Shown piece by piece: positions 24,141 to 34,353 of a stretch of DNA of 64,000 bases. The translations under genes were made by a program, and so were the position numbers. This DNA is from Myotis daubentonii (Eukaryota; Chordata; Mammalia; Chiroptera; Vespertilionidae). How positions within the stretch are numbered: position 1 is the stretch's first letter; every line of letters starts with the position of its first letter. The notes below the pieces were generated by a model. The model searched no databases, was not told where the DNA came from, and saw only the letters and a list, made by a program, of their open reading frames with translations. The stretch is from NCBI RefSeq assembly GCF_963259705.1, contig NC_081853.1, positions 3,233,019 to 3,297,018 of the forward strand. The letters are read 5' to 3'.

Positions 24141-24236
24141 CTAGAGGCCCGTTGCACGAAATTCTGCCCCTTCTCACAGTTTGGGAGCCCTCAGTGGATG
24201 TCCTACTAACAGCTTAGGCCCGCTCTCCACGGGCTC
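24141..24236 (-). mobile_element. Helitron 3' end, truncated, opposite orientation
   Basis: On the minus strand it ends tttcgtgcaacgggcctctag at 24141, the HeliBat 3' terminus, followed by T on that strand. It carries the adjoining GC-rich subterminal part (plus-strand cttaggcccgctctccacgg) and then breaks into L1 sequence near 24236. Confidence 0.8.
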
Positions 24237-24303
24237 TAAAAAACAGAGCTACAAAATATGTGAAGCAAAAACTGAAATAATCAAAAGGAGAAATAAAAAA
24301 GTA

Positions 24304-24307
24304 TATC

Positions 24308-24338
<31 letters not shown>

Positions 24339-24358
24339 CTATCTATCAATCATCTATC
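24304..24358. repeat. (TATC)n microsatellite
   Basis: About eleven tatc repeats with one ttta interruption lie inside the L1. Confidence 0.95.
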
Positions 24359-25103
24359 TTCTATCTTCACAATTAATAGAACAACTAGCAAGGATTTAGA
24401 ACAAATTGAACACCATCTACCAAATTCTAATTGTTATCTGTAGAGCTCTCCATCAAACAACAGCAGCATGCACATTCTTTTTAAGTGTCCAAGGAAGATA
24501 TTACAAAATGGATCATATCCGAGGCCATAAAACAAACCTCAACAAATTTAAAAAACTGAAACCATACAAGGGTGTGTTTTCTGGCCACAAAGTAATCAAA
24601 CTAGAAGTTAATAACAGAAAGATAAAAAATATTCTCTACACTTGGAAACTGAACCACCTACATCTAAATAATTTAGTGGTCAAAGAGGTAAAAATACATT
24701 TAATTGAATGAAATTGAAACTATGTAATGTCAAAATTTGTGGGAAGCAGCTAAAGCAGTGTTGAGAGGAAAATTTTTTTTACTACTAAATGCTTATATTA
24801 GAAAAGAAAAAATGTCTCAAATCAATACTCTAAGCTTCCACCTCAAGAAACTAGAAAAAGAAGACCAAAATAAGGCCAAGCCAAGGAGAAGGCAGAAAAT
24901 AATAAAGATAAGGGTAGAAATCAATGAATTTGAAACAGAAAAATAATCCAGAAAATTTGTAAAGTAAAGATGTGGTTCATGGAAATGATTGTTGATAAAC
25001 TCAAAACAAGAAAAGGAAAAAAAGAGGGCAGACACAAATGACCAATATCGGGAATAAAATAGGCTACCACTACAGACCTTGCGGCATCAGAAGTATAATA
25101 GGA

Positions 25104-25318
25104 GCCCAGCCAGTGTGGCTTAGTTGGTTGAGCTTCATCCCATGCACCAGTAGGTCTTTGGTTCCATTCCTGGTCAGGGAGCATGCCCAGATTTCAGGCT
25201 TGATCCCCAGTAAGGGTTATGCAGGAGGCAGCTGATTGGTGTTTCTCTCCCATTAATGTTTCTCTCTCTCTTTCCCTCTTTCTTCCTCTCTCTGAAATAA
25301 ATAAAAACATATTTTTAA
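25104..25318 (+). mobile_element. Ves SINE
   Basis: The head gcccagccagtgtggcttag and the body gtttctctctctctttccct end with an A-rich tail after gaaataaataaaaac. Target duplications aagtata(a/g)ta flank it at 25091 and 25320. Confidence 0.92.
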
Positions 25319-26853
25319 AAAGTATAGTAAGAGAATACTACAAACAACTTTACATACATACATTTGACAATTTGGAAGAAACTGAGTAGTTACTTGAAAA
25401 CACAAAGTTCTACAATTCACCCAATCTGAAATAATCATTTGAAGACCCCTATAACCACTAAGAAAGTTGAATTCACAGTTGGAAAACTTCCTCCAAAGAA
25501 ATTTCCTCGTCCCAGTTGGTCTTACTAGAGAATTTTACCAAATGTTTACAGATGAATTAATATCATTTGTATTTAATCTGTCCTAGAAACTAGAAGAGGA
25601 AAACTTCCCAATTCATTTTATGAAGCTAATTCATATTACTCTGATAATGAAACCAAATACAGTATAAAACAAACAAAACAAAAAAAAACTGGAGAAAAAT
25701 AATCTCATGTATATGCATATAAAAAATCTTTATCAAAATATTAGTAAATACAATTCAGTAATATATTAAAAAGTTTTTAGACTGTGACCAAATAGGATTT
25801 ATTCCAGAATGCAAGACTGATTTACAGTATTATTTGACAAATCAGTGTAATCCTCCATTTTAAAGGTAAAGAAGAAAATTCACATGATTATATCAATTGA
25901 TACAGAAAAAGCATCTGACAAATTCCAACACATTCATAATAAAACTGTCAAAAAAATAATGGAATAGAAGAAATCTTCAATGTGATAAAGGGCACCTACA
26001 AAATAATTTAAGCATACTGACCTCTTTGCCCTAAGACCAAGACAAAAAACAAGATGATGTCTTCTCTTGCTACTTCTGGTCATCTGTACTGGAGCTTCTA
26101 GTTGACAAAAGTACAAGAATAATCCAATGGAAGGTAGACTTTTCAAAGATGGTGCTGGAGCCAATGGACATCTGTAAGTTGAAAAAAGGAACCTCGACCT
26201 AAGACTCATAGCTTATTCAAAAATGAACTTAAAATGGAGCACAGACTTACGTGCAAAACTATAAAAGTTTTAGAAAAAAACATGGGAGAAAAACTTCAGG
26301 ATCTAGGACAACAAAGGTTATTATTACATTTGAAATCAAAAGCATGATTCATAAAAAGAAAAATGACTACTTGGACTTCATCCAAATGAAAAGTGTGTGC
26401 TCTGGGGAAACCCTGGGGGTCTGATGAAAAGAAAGGCTGCAGACCATGCATCGGACAAAGGCCTGACATTTAGCATCTGTACAAAGAACTCAAACTCAAC
26501 AGTAAAAAAGCAAGAAATTCAATCAGAAAATAGTCAAAAGACAGGAAAAGACATTTCTCTAAAGAGGGTACACAGGTAACACATAAGCACACAAAAGATG
26601 TTTGACACTATTAGCCATTATGAAAATGCAAATGACAACCACAATGAAATATTGCTATACACATATCAGAATGGCTAAAACAAAAACCAAGTAAAATATA
26701 AAATAAACACACACACAAAATGCTGGTGAGGATGTGAAAAAGTTGGATCATCATACATTCCTGGTGGGAATGTAAAATGTACAATTACTTGGGGAAAGTT
26801 TAACAACAATTGAAATGAACTTTAACAATATATTTTATATAATTCAATATGTA

Positions 26854-27844
26854 CTGTATTCTTCCATGTATAAGATGCTATTGTTTTCTAAAATCATTAG
26901 ACTGAGAATCGAGAGGTGTCTTATACAAGGAAGTCAGCTGAGGAGAGAGCAGCGCGGGTGTGTAGCTGCCCATACTTGTCAAACAGGCTTCCTCCAATCA
27001 CAAGCCTTATTGTTACTGACGTCAGCTGATGCTGTAATTGGGGGTGAAGGTGGAGAGTGCGCAGATGCAACAGGGACCTGAGCATTTGAGCCCATAAAGA
27101 TGTCAAAAAACAAAAAGATAAATACCTGTGAGTGATTGTCTTACTCTGCAAACTTCAAACTGAATGTAATTAGCTGTGCAAAAGAGCATGGAAATAGAGC
27201 TGCAGAGAGACAATCTGGACCTCCTCCCGCTGAGTGTAGGATCAGATGGTGGAGAAAACAGGAAGAACAGCTCCTTAAGATGCCAAAAAAGAAGAAGGCC
27301 TCAAGGGGAAAACCAGCAAAATGGGCAAACGTGGAGCAGAGGCTTAAGACTTGGATTATGGGGCAGCGCCAGAGGGGCTTATGTGTGTCACCCACGCTTA
27401 TTCAATGTCAAGCAAGAATGTTTGCAAGCAAAATGAACATTGTTGATTTTACAGGAAAGGCAAAATCATTCTTCAATTTCATGAGGAGAGAAGGGTTGGC
27501 CATGAGAACACGAACAAAATTAGCTCAGAAAATGCCACCAGTTTATGAGGATGATCTCACATATATAGACAGTGACTCAGAAGACAGCAGTGATACAATA
27601 GAAGTTGGAGAAATTGATATGCTTGGAACTAACAGTGATGAAGAAGAGAGCAGTGTTGCAACCGAGTCTGAATAAAGTGATATGCTGCTTAATATCATAG
27701 CACTGGTATGTAAACATTACCTGCGGTAATTACTAAATAAAAATGTGTTCTGATTTATGTTTAAAATATTGATTTCTTAATTTGGGGTTGGAAAAGTGGG
27801 GAGCATCTTATACATGGGGACGTCTTATACACGGAAAAATATGG
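26854..27844 (+). mobile_element. Tigger-like (pogo) DNA transposon, internally deleted
   Basis: TA target duplications lie at 26852-26853 and 27845-27846. The inverted termini read ctgtattcttccatgtataa on the left and, in reverse complement, ccatatttttccgtgtataa on the right. A second internal copy of the tip motif (cttatacatgggg) is also seen near the right end. The 991-bp body holds one reading frame (27136-27675) for a DNA-binding region and an acidic tail but no DDE catalytic domain. Poly-A signals (aataaa) lie at 27671 and 27736. Confidence 0.82.
27100..27675 (+). pseudogene. Tigger/pogo-type transposase remnant: DNA-binding domain plus acidic tail, no catalytic domain
   Basis: Pogo/Tigger transposases bind element ends with paired helix-turn-helix domains and cut with a DDE domain. 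The ATG at 27100 reads MSKNKKINTCE and meets TGA at 27133. Beyond it the frame stays open for 180 codons, starting at a TTG and ending at TAA 27673. Counting from 27136, residues 2-50 (SYSANFKLNVISCAKEHGNR...) fit the first helix-turn-helix. KKKKASRGK at 51-59 is a basic stretch. Residues 60-128 (PAKWANVEQRLKTWIM...FMRREGLAMRTRTK) fit a CENP-B/Tc5-type second one. Residues 138-179 are acidic (DSDSEDSSDTIEVGE...). The roughly 300-residue DDE domain expected between is absent, with the frame kept across the deletion. The next in-frame ATG is at 27280. Confidence 0.8.
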
Positions 27845-27846
27845 TA

Positions 27847-28164
27847 ATCGTTATAAAAGTTAGTAATAACACATTTTACATTTCTTCTCAGTACTAGTTT
27901 TTCAAATTCTGGTGTATATTTCATTCAAGATTTGAAAAGCAGAAGAAATGCCTTAATCCTAGCAGAAGCTGAGGTCAGTCATGTTAGCATCGGCAGACAG
28001 CTTCTCTGAATCCTCCAGGCAGCTGAAATCTTCAGTGGCAGTTTTCTAAGATCCTTGCATTTGCTTATGTTTTGCCTAACCTTCACATTCCCTTTCCCTA
28101 CATATCATTTTAATGTCCTATATTAGGGCCCTTTCTACTTAAAATAGCTAGAAAGCGTATATCC
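27847..28164. other. Unassigned DNA
   Basis: No gene or clear repeat is recognised between the Tigger-like element and the MLT1-like LTR. Confidence 0.4.
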
Positions 28165-28475
28165 ATATGTTGTCCCACATTTCTTAGCCCTTGTAGTAGG
28201 GCCATGTAAGTAGTCCTTGCCTATGGCTATGAGAATTTGAGATATATGTTATTTGCAGGCTGGAGCTATTAAGATTTATGTGTTTCAATGATCCTTGGAT
28301 TCATGTGTTGATAGGATGGTGGCTAGTCACTGCCTGGGAGACTGATGCTTGGGAGAGCAGCTCGCTGCCCCCAGCAGTGGGCTTTGCTTAAGCAAGAGAT
28401 ATATTTTTGTTGTTAAGTCACTATGATATCAAAGGTTGTTCGTTGCCATACCATAATCTAGGCGATTATGACCAA
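28165..28475 (+). repeat. MLT1-type LTR
   Basis: The text tttttgttgttaagtcacta followed by gttgttcgttgccataccat and ggcgattatgaccaatgc matches the 3' end of MLT1 LTRs (normally aagccactgag... ttgtttgttacagca...). The upstream tcccacatttcttagccctt fits the same family. It is strongly diverged. Confidence 0.65.
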
Positions 28476-28848
28476 TGCAGATATTAATCATATAAATTAG
28501 CATTACAGTGTCAAAACCCTAAAATCTGTGGCATTGACGGTATTCCTGTGCAAGAAGGAAATGGGCACTTCATTGCTGGGGCACAGCGGGTGGAATGGAA
28601 GCAACAATTAAATCTGAACTCACAGGATCCTGGCTGTGCTGGCATTCTGGAAGGCAACACCCAGCACATCTGGAAGTTAGTAATGGTGAGAGAAGAGAAT
28701 ATTGGGATGTTCAGAGAGTTCCTCAAGACTTGATTTATGCCCAAAGGATGCATAGGAAGTATCCATGTGATCTTTTCAACCGAGTGCCAGAATATGCTTG
28801 AAGAATGACTAGTGTCTCCTCAGAAGTAAATTTGTTCTGCAAGTATTA

Positions 28849-28901
<53 letters not shown>

Positions 28902-29464
28902 GTAAAGAAACCAATGGTGTCCTAGGAACCTTGTTTTGGAAGGAGATTTTAAAAAGTTCTGTATGTTCAGTAAGTAAACAGAAATAAGACAACAGAGATG
29001 AGCAGAGTGTGCACAGACTCACAGACTCAGACGAGAGGCAGACAGCCTGGCGTCCAGAAAGGCTGGCTTGCAAAAGTCCAGTGGGAAGTTGATGTTAGCC
29101 ATCAGTAAAGTCCCAGCCTGATTGATCAAGAAAAGATAAAGGTATTAAGAGAAAAAATTAGGCCAAACATTTTCTCTTTTGAGACTTAATAGATTGGGAA
29201 TCACTGGTTGAGAAGACATGGGCATCTCATCCATTCTGTGGATGACACAAAATTGAAAAGGTAGTCAGTATTTTGGATGAGGATGGCAAAATTCTATATG
29301 ACTCATAGAGAAGACCAGGAAGATAAAATAGATTTAAAGGCTAAAAATTAATAGATATAAATTTCTTAAGCCAATCCCTTCTCCAATAAATTACATATAA
29401 AGTAAAAGGCAATTTAAATTAACATTTGCAAATATGAAAAATTCTGGGATTTTTTTCTGGCCCA
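28476..29464. other. Unassigned DNA with a (GA)n tract
   Basis: A (GA)n microsatellite of about 24 repeats lies at 28851-28898. Apart from that I see no gene. Short open frames at 28548-28801 show no domain. Confidence 0.5.
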
Positions 29465-29883
29465 CCCTTTATAATAAAAGCCTAATATGCTAATTAACTG
29501 AACAGTGGAACAACCGGTCAGTGGGAGGTGGGGCCTGCGAGTGGACAGCACCAGGCCAGTCAAGGCAGGTGCCAGCAGGCAGAGGGAGGGGAGGGCGATC
29601 GGGGGGTGGCAGTGACTGGCTGCAGAGGGGCAATCGAGGGGCAGTGCTCTCCCCACAATTGGCCCTCTGGTTGCCTCCCACAGAGGGAGGCTGGCAGAGG
29701 GGCAATGGGGGGGGGCAGAGCTGCCCCCTGGTTGTCAGTGCGCTCCCACAGGGATGTCCACAGGGAGTGGGCCTAAGCTGTCAGTTGGACATCCCCTGAG
29801 GGCTCCCGGACTGCGAGTGGGTCAGGCCAGGCTGAGGGACCACCTCCCACCCCAAGTATACAAATTTTTGACTGGGCCTCTAG
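29465..29883 (+). mobile_element. HeliBat-type non-autonomous Helitron (first unit of a tandem pair)
   Basis: The start is CCCTTTATAATAAAAGCC (first base mutated from T), preceded by A (29464). It has the cctaatatgctaattaactg motif and ends gactgggcctctag at 29880-29883. The next base begins the second Helitron without a gap. The interior is G-rich and non-coding. A CTCF-like core (minus strand, CAACCAGGGGGCAG) lies at 29721-29734. Confidence 0.87.
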
Positions 29884-30250
29884 TCCTATATAATAAAAGA
29901 GAAACATGCAAATTAATTGTCCCTCCACTATGCTCACACCACGCCCACAAGCCATGCCCACGAGCCAATCAGAGTGACTATGAAAATTAACCCAACAAAG
30001 ATGGCAGTTAATTTGCATATGCAGGTGTCAAGCGCCCCAGGAGGCGATGGTGGCCGTGGCTGTGGGCTCCCGGGACCATTGCAGGCCCAGGAGGCAAGGC
30101 CGTAGCCATGCCCGTGGGATCCTGGGACTTTCGCCCGTTGGGGAGGTGAGGCCACCTGTGCCTAGCCATGCCAGCGGGCTCCTGGGACCTTGGCGGCGGA
30201 GAGCGGGAGGTTTGGAGGACTTGGCAGAGCAGGAGACCGCTGGACGTAAA

Positions 30251-30251
<1 letters not shown>

Positions 30252-30291
<40 letters not shown>
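30252..30291. repeat. (AG)n microsatellite in the Helitron leader
   Basis: About 20 uninterrupted ag repeats lie about 190 bp upstream of the Rep start codon. Confidence 0.95.
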
Positions 30292-30295
<4 letters not shown>

Positions 30296-30477
30296 TTTGG
30301 AGGGCATGGATCCCTCTGTCAACCCAGCTTCCTCATCACAGCTGTGGAAAATGACAGCATGGAGGAGGAAGTCCCACCCCCACAGAATCAGCCATTGGTC
30401 AGACAGCTCTCAGCAGCCTGATGGCCGGTACTCTCATTCATCTGCATCTCAGACAGTGACAGTAGAGAGGTGGGACT

Positions 30478-32286
30478 ATGTCTAAAGAACAACTGTTGAT
30501 ACAATGTAGCTCTGCAGCCGAAAGATGCCTGTATTATTGACAGAAAATGTCTGCAGAGCAGCGTGCGTCTGATCTTGAAAGAAGGCGGCGCCTGAGACAG
30601 GATGTATTTGAACACCAGCTACTGGAAAAACGTCTCTCTGATGCTGAAAAACATTGGCGTTATCGACAGAAAATGTCTAAAGACCAACGTGCCTCTGATG
30701 TTGAAAGAAGGCGGTGGCAATGACAAAATATGTCTAGAGAACAGTCATCAACAAGTACTACCAATACCAGTAGGAACTGCCTTCTCAGTGAAAAATGGAG
30801 AACATAGTTGTGGTGGAATGACTGTTCAATGTGAATTTTGCCTATCACAAAATTTCTCTGATGAAAAACCATCTGACGGGAAATTTACTCAGTGTTGTTG
30901 CAAAGGGAAAGTCTGTTCAAATGATATACATTTTCCAGATTACCCAGCATATTTAAAAAGATTAATGACAAAGGAAGATTCTGACAGTAAACATTTCATG
31001 GAAAATTTTCGTTCCATACATAGTTCTTTTGCTTTTGCTTCCATGGGTGCAAATATTGCATCGCCGTCAGGATATGGGCCATACTGTTTTAGAATACATG
31101 GGCCAGTTTATCACCGTACTGGAACTTTACACCCTTTGGATGGTGTTTATCGGAAGTTTGCTCAACTCAATATTTTGGATACCGCTGAAGCTACAAGTAA
31201 AAGATTAGCAATGCCAGAAAAACAGGGCTGCTCAGAAAGACTCATGATCAACATCAACAACCTCATGCATGAAATAAATGAATTAACAAAATCGTACAAG
31301 ATGCTCCATGAGGTAGAAAAGGAAGCCCGATCTGAAGCAGCAGCAAAAGGTATTGCTTCCACAGAAGTAACAATGGCGATTAAATACGAGCGTAACAGTG
31401 ACCCAGGTAGATATAATTCTCCCCGTGTAACCGAGGTTGCTGTCATATTCAGAATCGAAGATGGAGAACCTCCTTTTGAAAGGGACTTGCTCATTCATTG
31501 TAAACCAGATCCCAGTAATCCAAATGCCACTAAAATGAAAAATCAGTATCCTGTTTCCTACATTAGATGCAATGACATATCCTATTCTTTTTCCACATGG
31601 TGAACAAGGCTGGGGGACAGATATTGCATTAAGACTCAGAGACAACAATGTAATCGACAATAGTACTAGACAAAATGTAAGGACACGAGTCACACAAATA
31701 CAGTATTATGGATTTCATCTCTCTGTGCGGGACATGTTCAATCCTATTTTAAATGAAGGAAAATTAACTCAACAGTTTATTGTGGATTTATATTAAAAAA
31801 TAGAGCCAATTGGATAAATTTCATCGAAGCAAACCAATCTAAGTTGAGAGTTGAAAAATATAGTGGTCTGATGGATTATCTCAAATCTAGATCTAAAAAT
31901 GACAATGTGCCGATTGGTAAATGATAATACTTCCATCATCTTTTGAGGGTAGTCCCAGAAATATGCAGCAGCAATATCAGGATGCTATGGCAATTGTAAT
32001 GAGGTATGGCAAGCCCAATTTATTCATAACCATGACATGCAACCCCAAATGGGCAAATATTGCAAACAATTTACAATGCTGGCAAAAAGTTAAAAACAGA
32101 CCTGACTTGGTAGCCGGAGTTTTTAATATTAAGCTAAATGCTCTTTTATATGATATCTGTAAATTCCATTTATTTGGCAAAGTAATAGCTAAAATTCATG
32201 TCATTGAATTTCAGAAACATGGACTGCCTCATGCTCACATATTATTGATATTAGATAGTGAGTCCAAATTATGTTCCTCTAACTAA
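30478..32286 (+). pseudogene. Helitron Rep/helicase N-terminal half, with HUH motif, frameshifted and truncated
   Basis: Rep nicks and joins single-stranded ends during rolling-circle transposition; a SF1 helicase normally follows. The ATG at 30478 (MSKEQLL) leads into charged repeats and meets TGA at 30538 and 30721. The frame then shifts near 30790-30810 to the long frame ending at 31603 (EHSCGGMTVQCEFCLSQNFS, a zinc-finger-like Cys cluster, then PDYPAYLKRLMTKE). It shifts again near 31540 to 31572-31796 (FPHGEQGWGTDIALRLRDN). After stops near 31794 the Rep core reads at 31921-32286 (LPSSFEGSPRNM ... RPDLVAGVFNIKLNALL ... EFQKHGLPHAHILL). The HUH motif His-Ala-His is at 32230-32238. Coding stops after DSESKL, before the catalytic-tyrosine region and all helicase motifs. 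Confidence 0.9.
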
Positions 32287-32298
32287 TTCCCTTTCAAT

Positions 32299-32327
32299 GT
32301 GCATGAATTTGTGCACCAGGCTACTAG
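32299..32327 (+). terminator. Helitron 3' terminal hairpin and CTAG end
   Basis: GTGCA (32299-32303) pairs with TGCAC (32312-32316). CTAG at 32324-32327 closes the element, followed by host T. In Helitrons this hairpin signals the end of the transferred strand. The same hairpin type is seen at the 3' ends of the copies at 738 and, inverted, near 50630-50650. Confidence 0.85.
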
Positions 32328-32699
32328 TATTAAATAAAGCCCCAAATAATCAGTTATGAATTTACATGTATTTAAAGCACTTTTGGGCAAAATTGATAGA
32401 ATTACTGGCCACATGAAAGAATATAATAATCTCTTGCTTACCATACCACACTTGAAGGTGTTTGTGTCCAAATTTGGGATACTGGCAACTTGAAAATAAA
32501 TTTTGATTCCAAGGAAGAACAAACATTCTAATTATTGTTACTATTTAATAGCATGGTTTTCAAGTATTTACTCATCCACTGAGGGGCTCATTTTCTCCCC
32601 AAAATCTTAAAACTATGTAAAACAGATAAAAACAGAGCTGTCCTACTTAAATCAAGTCAACTTGCATCTACAGTCTCACGCTTTGCCTTTTCTCCCGCC

Positions 32700-33110
32700 C
32701 AAGCTTTACTGAGGCATAGCTCACAATAAGTTATGTTATTTAAAGCGCACAGTGTAATGGAGTTATTTGAACTACATACATATACTAGCTACAATACAGG
32801 GTGGGCAAAAGTAGGCATACAGTTGTTCATATGAAAAATAATTCAATAATTAATATATAGAGATAATCTCTGTTTTGAATACACACAACTGTAAACCCAC
32901 TTTTGCCCACCCTGTATTGTGAAGGTGTTCCCTGCATCCAGTCATTAATACCTCCATCACCTCACATATTTACCTTTTTTGCTAAGAACTTAAAGTTCTA
33001 CTCTCTTAGCAAATTTCAACTGTACAATACAATCACCATGATCTCACTCATCTCATAACTGAAAGTCTGTGTCTCTTGATCAACTTTTTAAATAAAACTG
33101 CTCTAATGCA
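32700..33110 (-). repeat. L1M 3' UTR fragment
   Basis: Reverse-orientation L1 3' text: tactgaggcatagctcacaa, taatggagttatttgaac, gaacttaaagttctactctc and ctgaaagtctgtgtctcttg. It is split by a MITE at 32797-32914. Confidence 0.7.
32797..32914. mobile_element. Mariner-type MITE
   Basis: The 118-bp element has termini cagggtgggcaaaagtaggc and, on the other strand, cagggtgggcaaaagtgggt. TA duplications lie at 32795-32796 and 32915-32916. The arms (about 30 bp) are near-perfect inverted repeats around an AT-rich centre. It has no coding capacity. Confidence 0.88.
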
Positions 33111-33390
33111 TAGAGTCAAGGCTAAACTCCCACCTGTTCTCTGCATCCGTCTCCTCCTGTCCTTCCCCGAGGCTGGAACAGCAGATTCGCTCTTTCTTTC
33201 TTACACTATTACGTTCTTCCTTTCCCTTGTTTGTGGTTTGTTGCCATCAACAAACAGACATAGTCCACAGTCCTGTCACCATGCTCCCCTCCATCGACAG
33301 CCTTATTGCTCTACACCCCTCAAATGAAAACTTCATGGCAGTTATTTAGTCATCTTTTCTCTTGTCCCAATTTTTTTCCTTTTTAAAAAT

Positions 33391-33811
33391 GTTTTGTTGT
33401 ATCGTAAATCAGCGAATGAGATACGAGACATCTTAATAAGCCAATTAATTAGGAGTCGTCTATTGCACATGGCCCAGAGGGAGGTGTCTCTTCCAAATCT
33501 CTGAGCCCCACATACCAGAAGTCTCCCGTATTTATACTTTTCAAGCCTCTTTGTTTGCAAATATTACAAAGGGCTCCGTGTGAGTTATTGTTATAGGCAG
33601 GTGTAACCTTGGATACATAATGAGTTTGTACTTGGCATAAGAATATGGGAATCGTTGTCCGTATTAGTCTATTTTAGTCTATTACATTTGGCGGCTAGCT
33701 TGCAAGGTCAGACAGTTAAGTTTATCTTTTTCTATTATTTGAACTAAAAATGAAGTCATTTTATAGACTAACAGACTGTCTTAAAGTGACAGCGTTTACA
33801 GGACTAGGGAC
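33391..33811 (-). repeat. Candidate solo LTR (endogenous retrovirus)
   Basis: On the minus strand the segment starts tgttagatagtccctag and ends gatttacgatacaaca (TG...CA). A TATA-like aaaagtataaatacgg lies about two-thirds along and a GA/CT-rich R-like part follows. No gag, pol or env text adjoins it. The flanking bases do not show a clear duplication, so the limits are uncertain. Confidence 0.4.
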
Positions 33812-34102
33812 TATCTAACAATAGCAGAGAATTCAAACAGCAGTTTTATACAAGATGGAGGTTACTATGCTTCAGTTTAAATCCATCCACACTGGCCATT
33901 ATCAAGGTGAGCATGGCCTTTATTTGGAGAAACCCAATGGTCAGTTTTCTCTCCTCTGTGTCAGTTTGAGTTCTCAGTCAGCATTTGAAAGGGTGGGTCC
34001 TTCCTTCCTTACTGAAGCATTCTCTAACCTTGTTCTCTTTTTTAAAGCAACATTCACTTTATTTTCTGTATACTGTATGACTTACTTCAGACTCTTTCAT
34101 TT

Positions 34103-34353
34103 TTTTATTTTTTTTAAATCCTCACCTGAGGATATTTTTTCATTGACTTTTAGAGAGAGTGGGAAGGAGGAAGACAGAGAGAGGGAGAGAGATGTGAAAG
34201 AACCAAATCAATTGGTTGCCTCCCACACATGTCCCAACTGGGGCCTGGAGTGGAATCTGTAACCCAGGCAGGTGTCCTTGGCCAGGAATCAAACTATTGA
34301 CCCTTTGGTGGGCAGGCCGATGCTCTGCCCACTGAGTCGCTGAGTCATACCAG
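34103..34353 (-). mobile_element. Bat tRNA-derived SINE, long-tail variant
   Basis: It has the same structure as the SINE at 12730, with the aatcctcacctgaggatatt extension, a gagagagtgggaaggagga body and a tRNA-like head near 34330. Imperfect target duplications ctctt(t/c)attt lie at 34092 and 34354. Confidence 0.82.

Larger units (their letters stand above)
21210..26851 (+). mobile_element. Older LINE-1 (L1M-like), plus strand, much interrupted
   Basis: The left end (cctccacttctgggaagata) looks like an L1 5' region. ORF1-like text lies near 23120-23400 (cagaaatcatgaaggtcaga, then a segment ending aggaaatgataaaagcagg). Endonuclease and linker text is at 23830-24710 (one frame reads NRKIKNILYTWKLNHLHLNN). 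Reverse-transcriptase text is at 25760-25930 (gaccaaataggatttattcc). Near-3' text such as catcatacattcctggtggg lies at 26740-26790. No long frame survives. Inserts are a mariner MITE, Helitron ends, a (TATC)n tract and a Ves SINE. The Tigger-like element lies at the right end. Confidence 0.78.
29884..32327 (+). mobile_element. HeliBat1-type Helitron with partial Rep gene (second unit of a tandem pair)
   Basis: It begins TCCTATATAATAAAAGAG at 29884 with aaacatgcaaattaattgtc, and ends ggctactag at 32327, followed by T. A GC-rich leader with a (GA)n tract (30252-30291) precedes the Rep gene (30478-32286). The last part of Rep and the whole helicase are deleted, so 2.4 kb remain of an element that in autonomous form is much longer. 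The 3' terminal hairpin is intact. Confidence 0.92.

Noticed and set aside
30602..32286. An active, autonomous Helitron
   Set aside because: There are two early stops, at least two frameshifts, further stops near 31794 and 31915, and the Rep C-terminus and helicase are missing.
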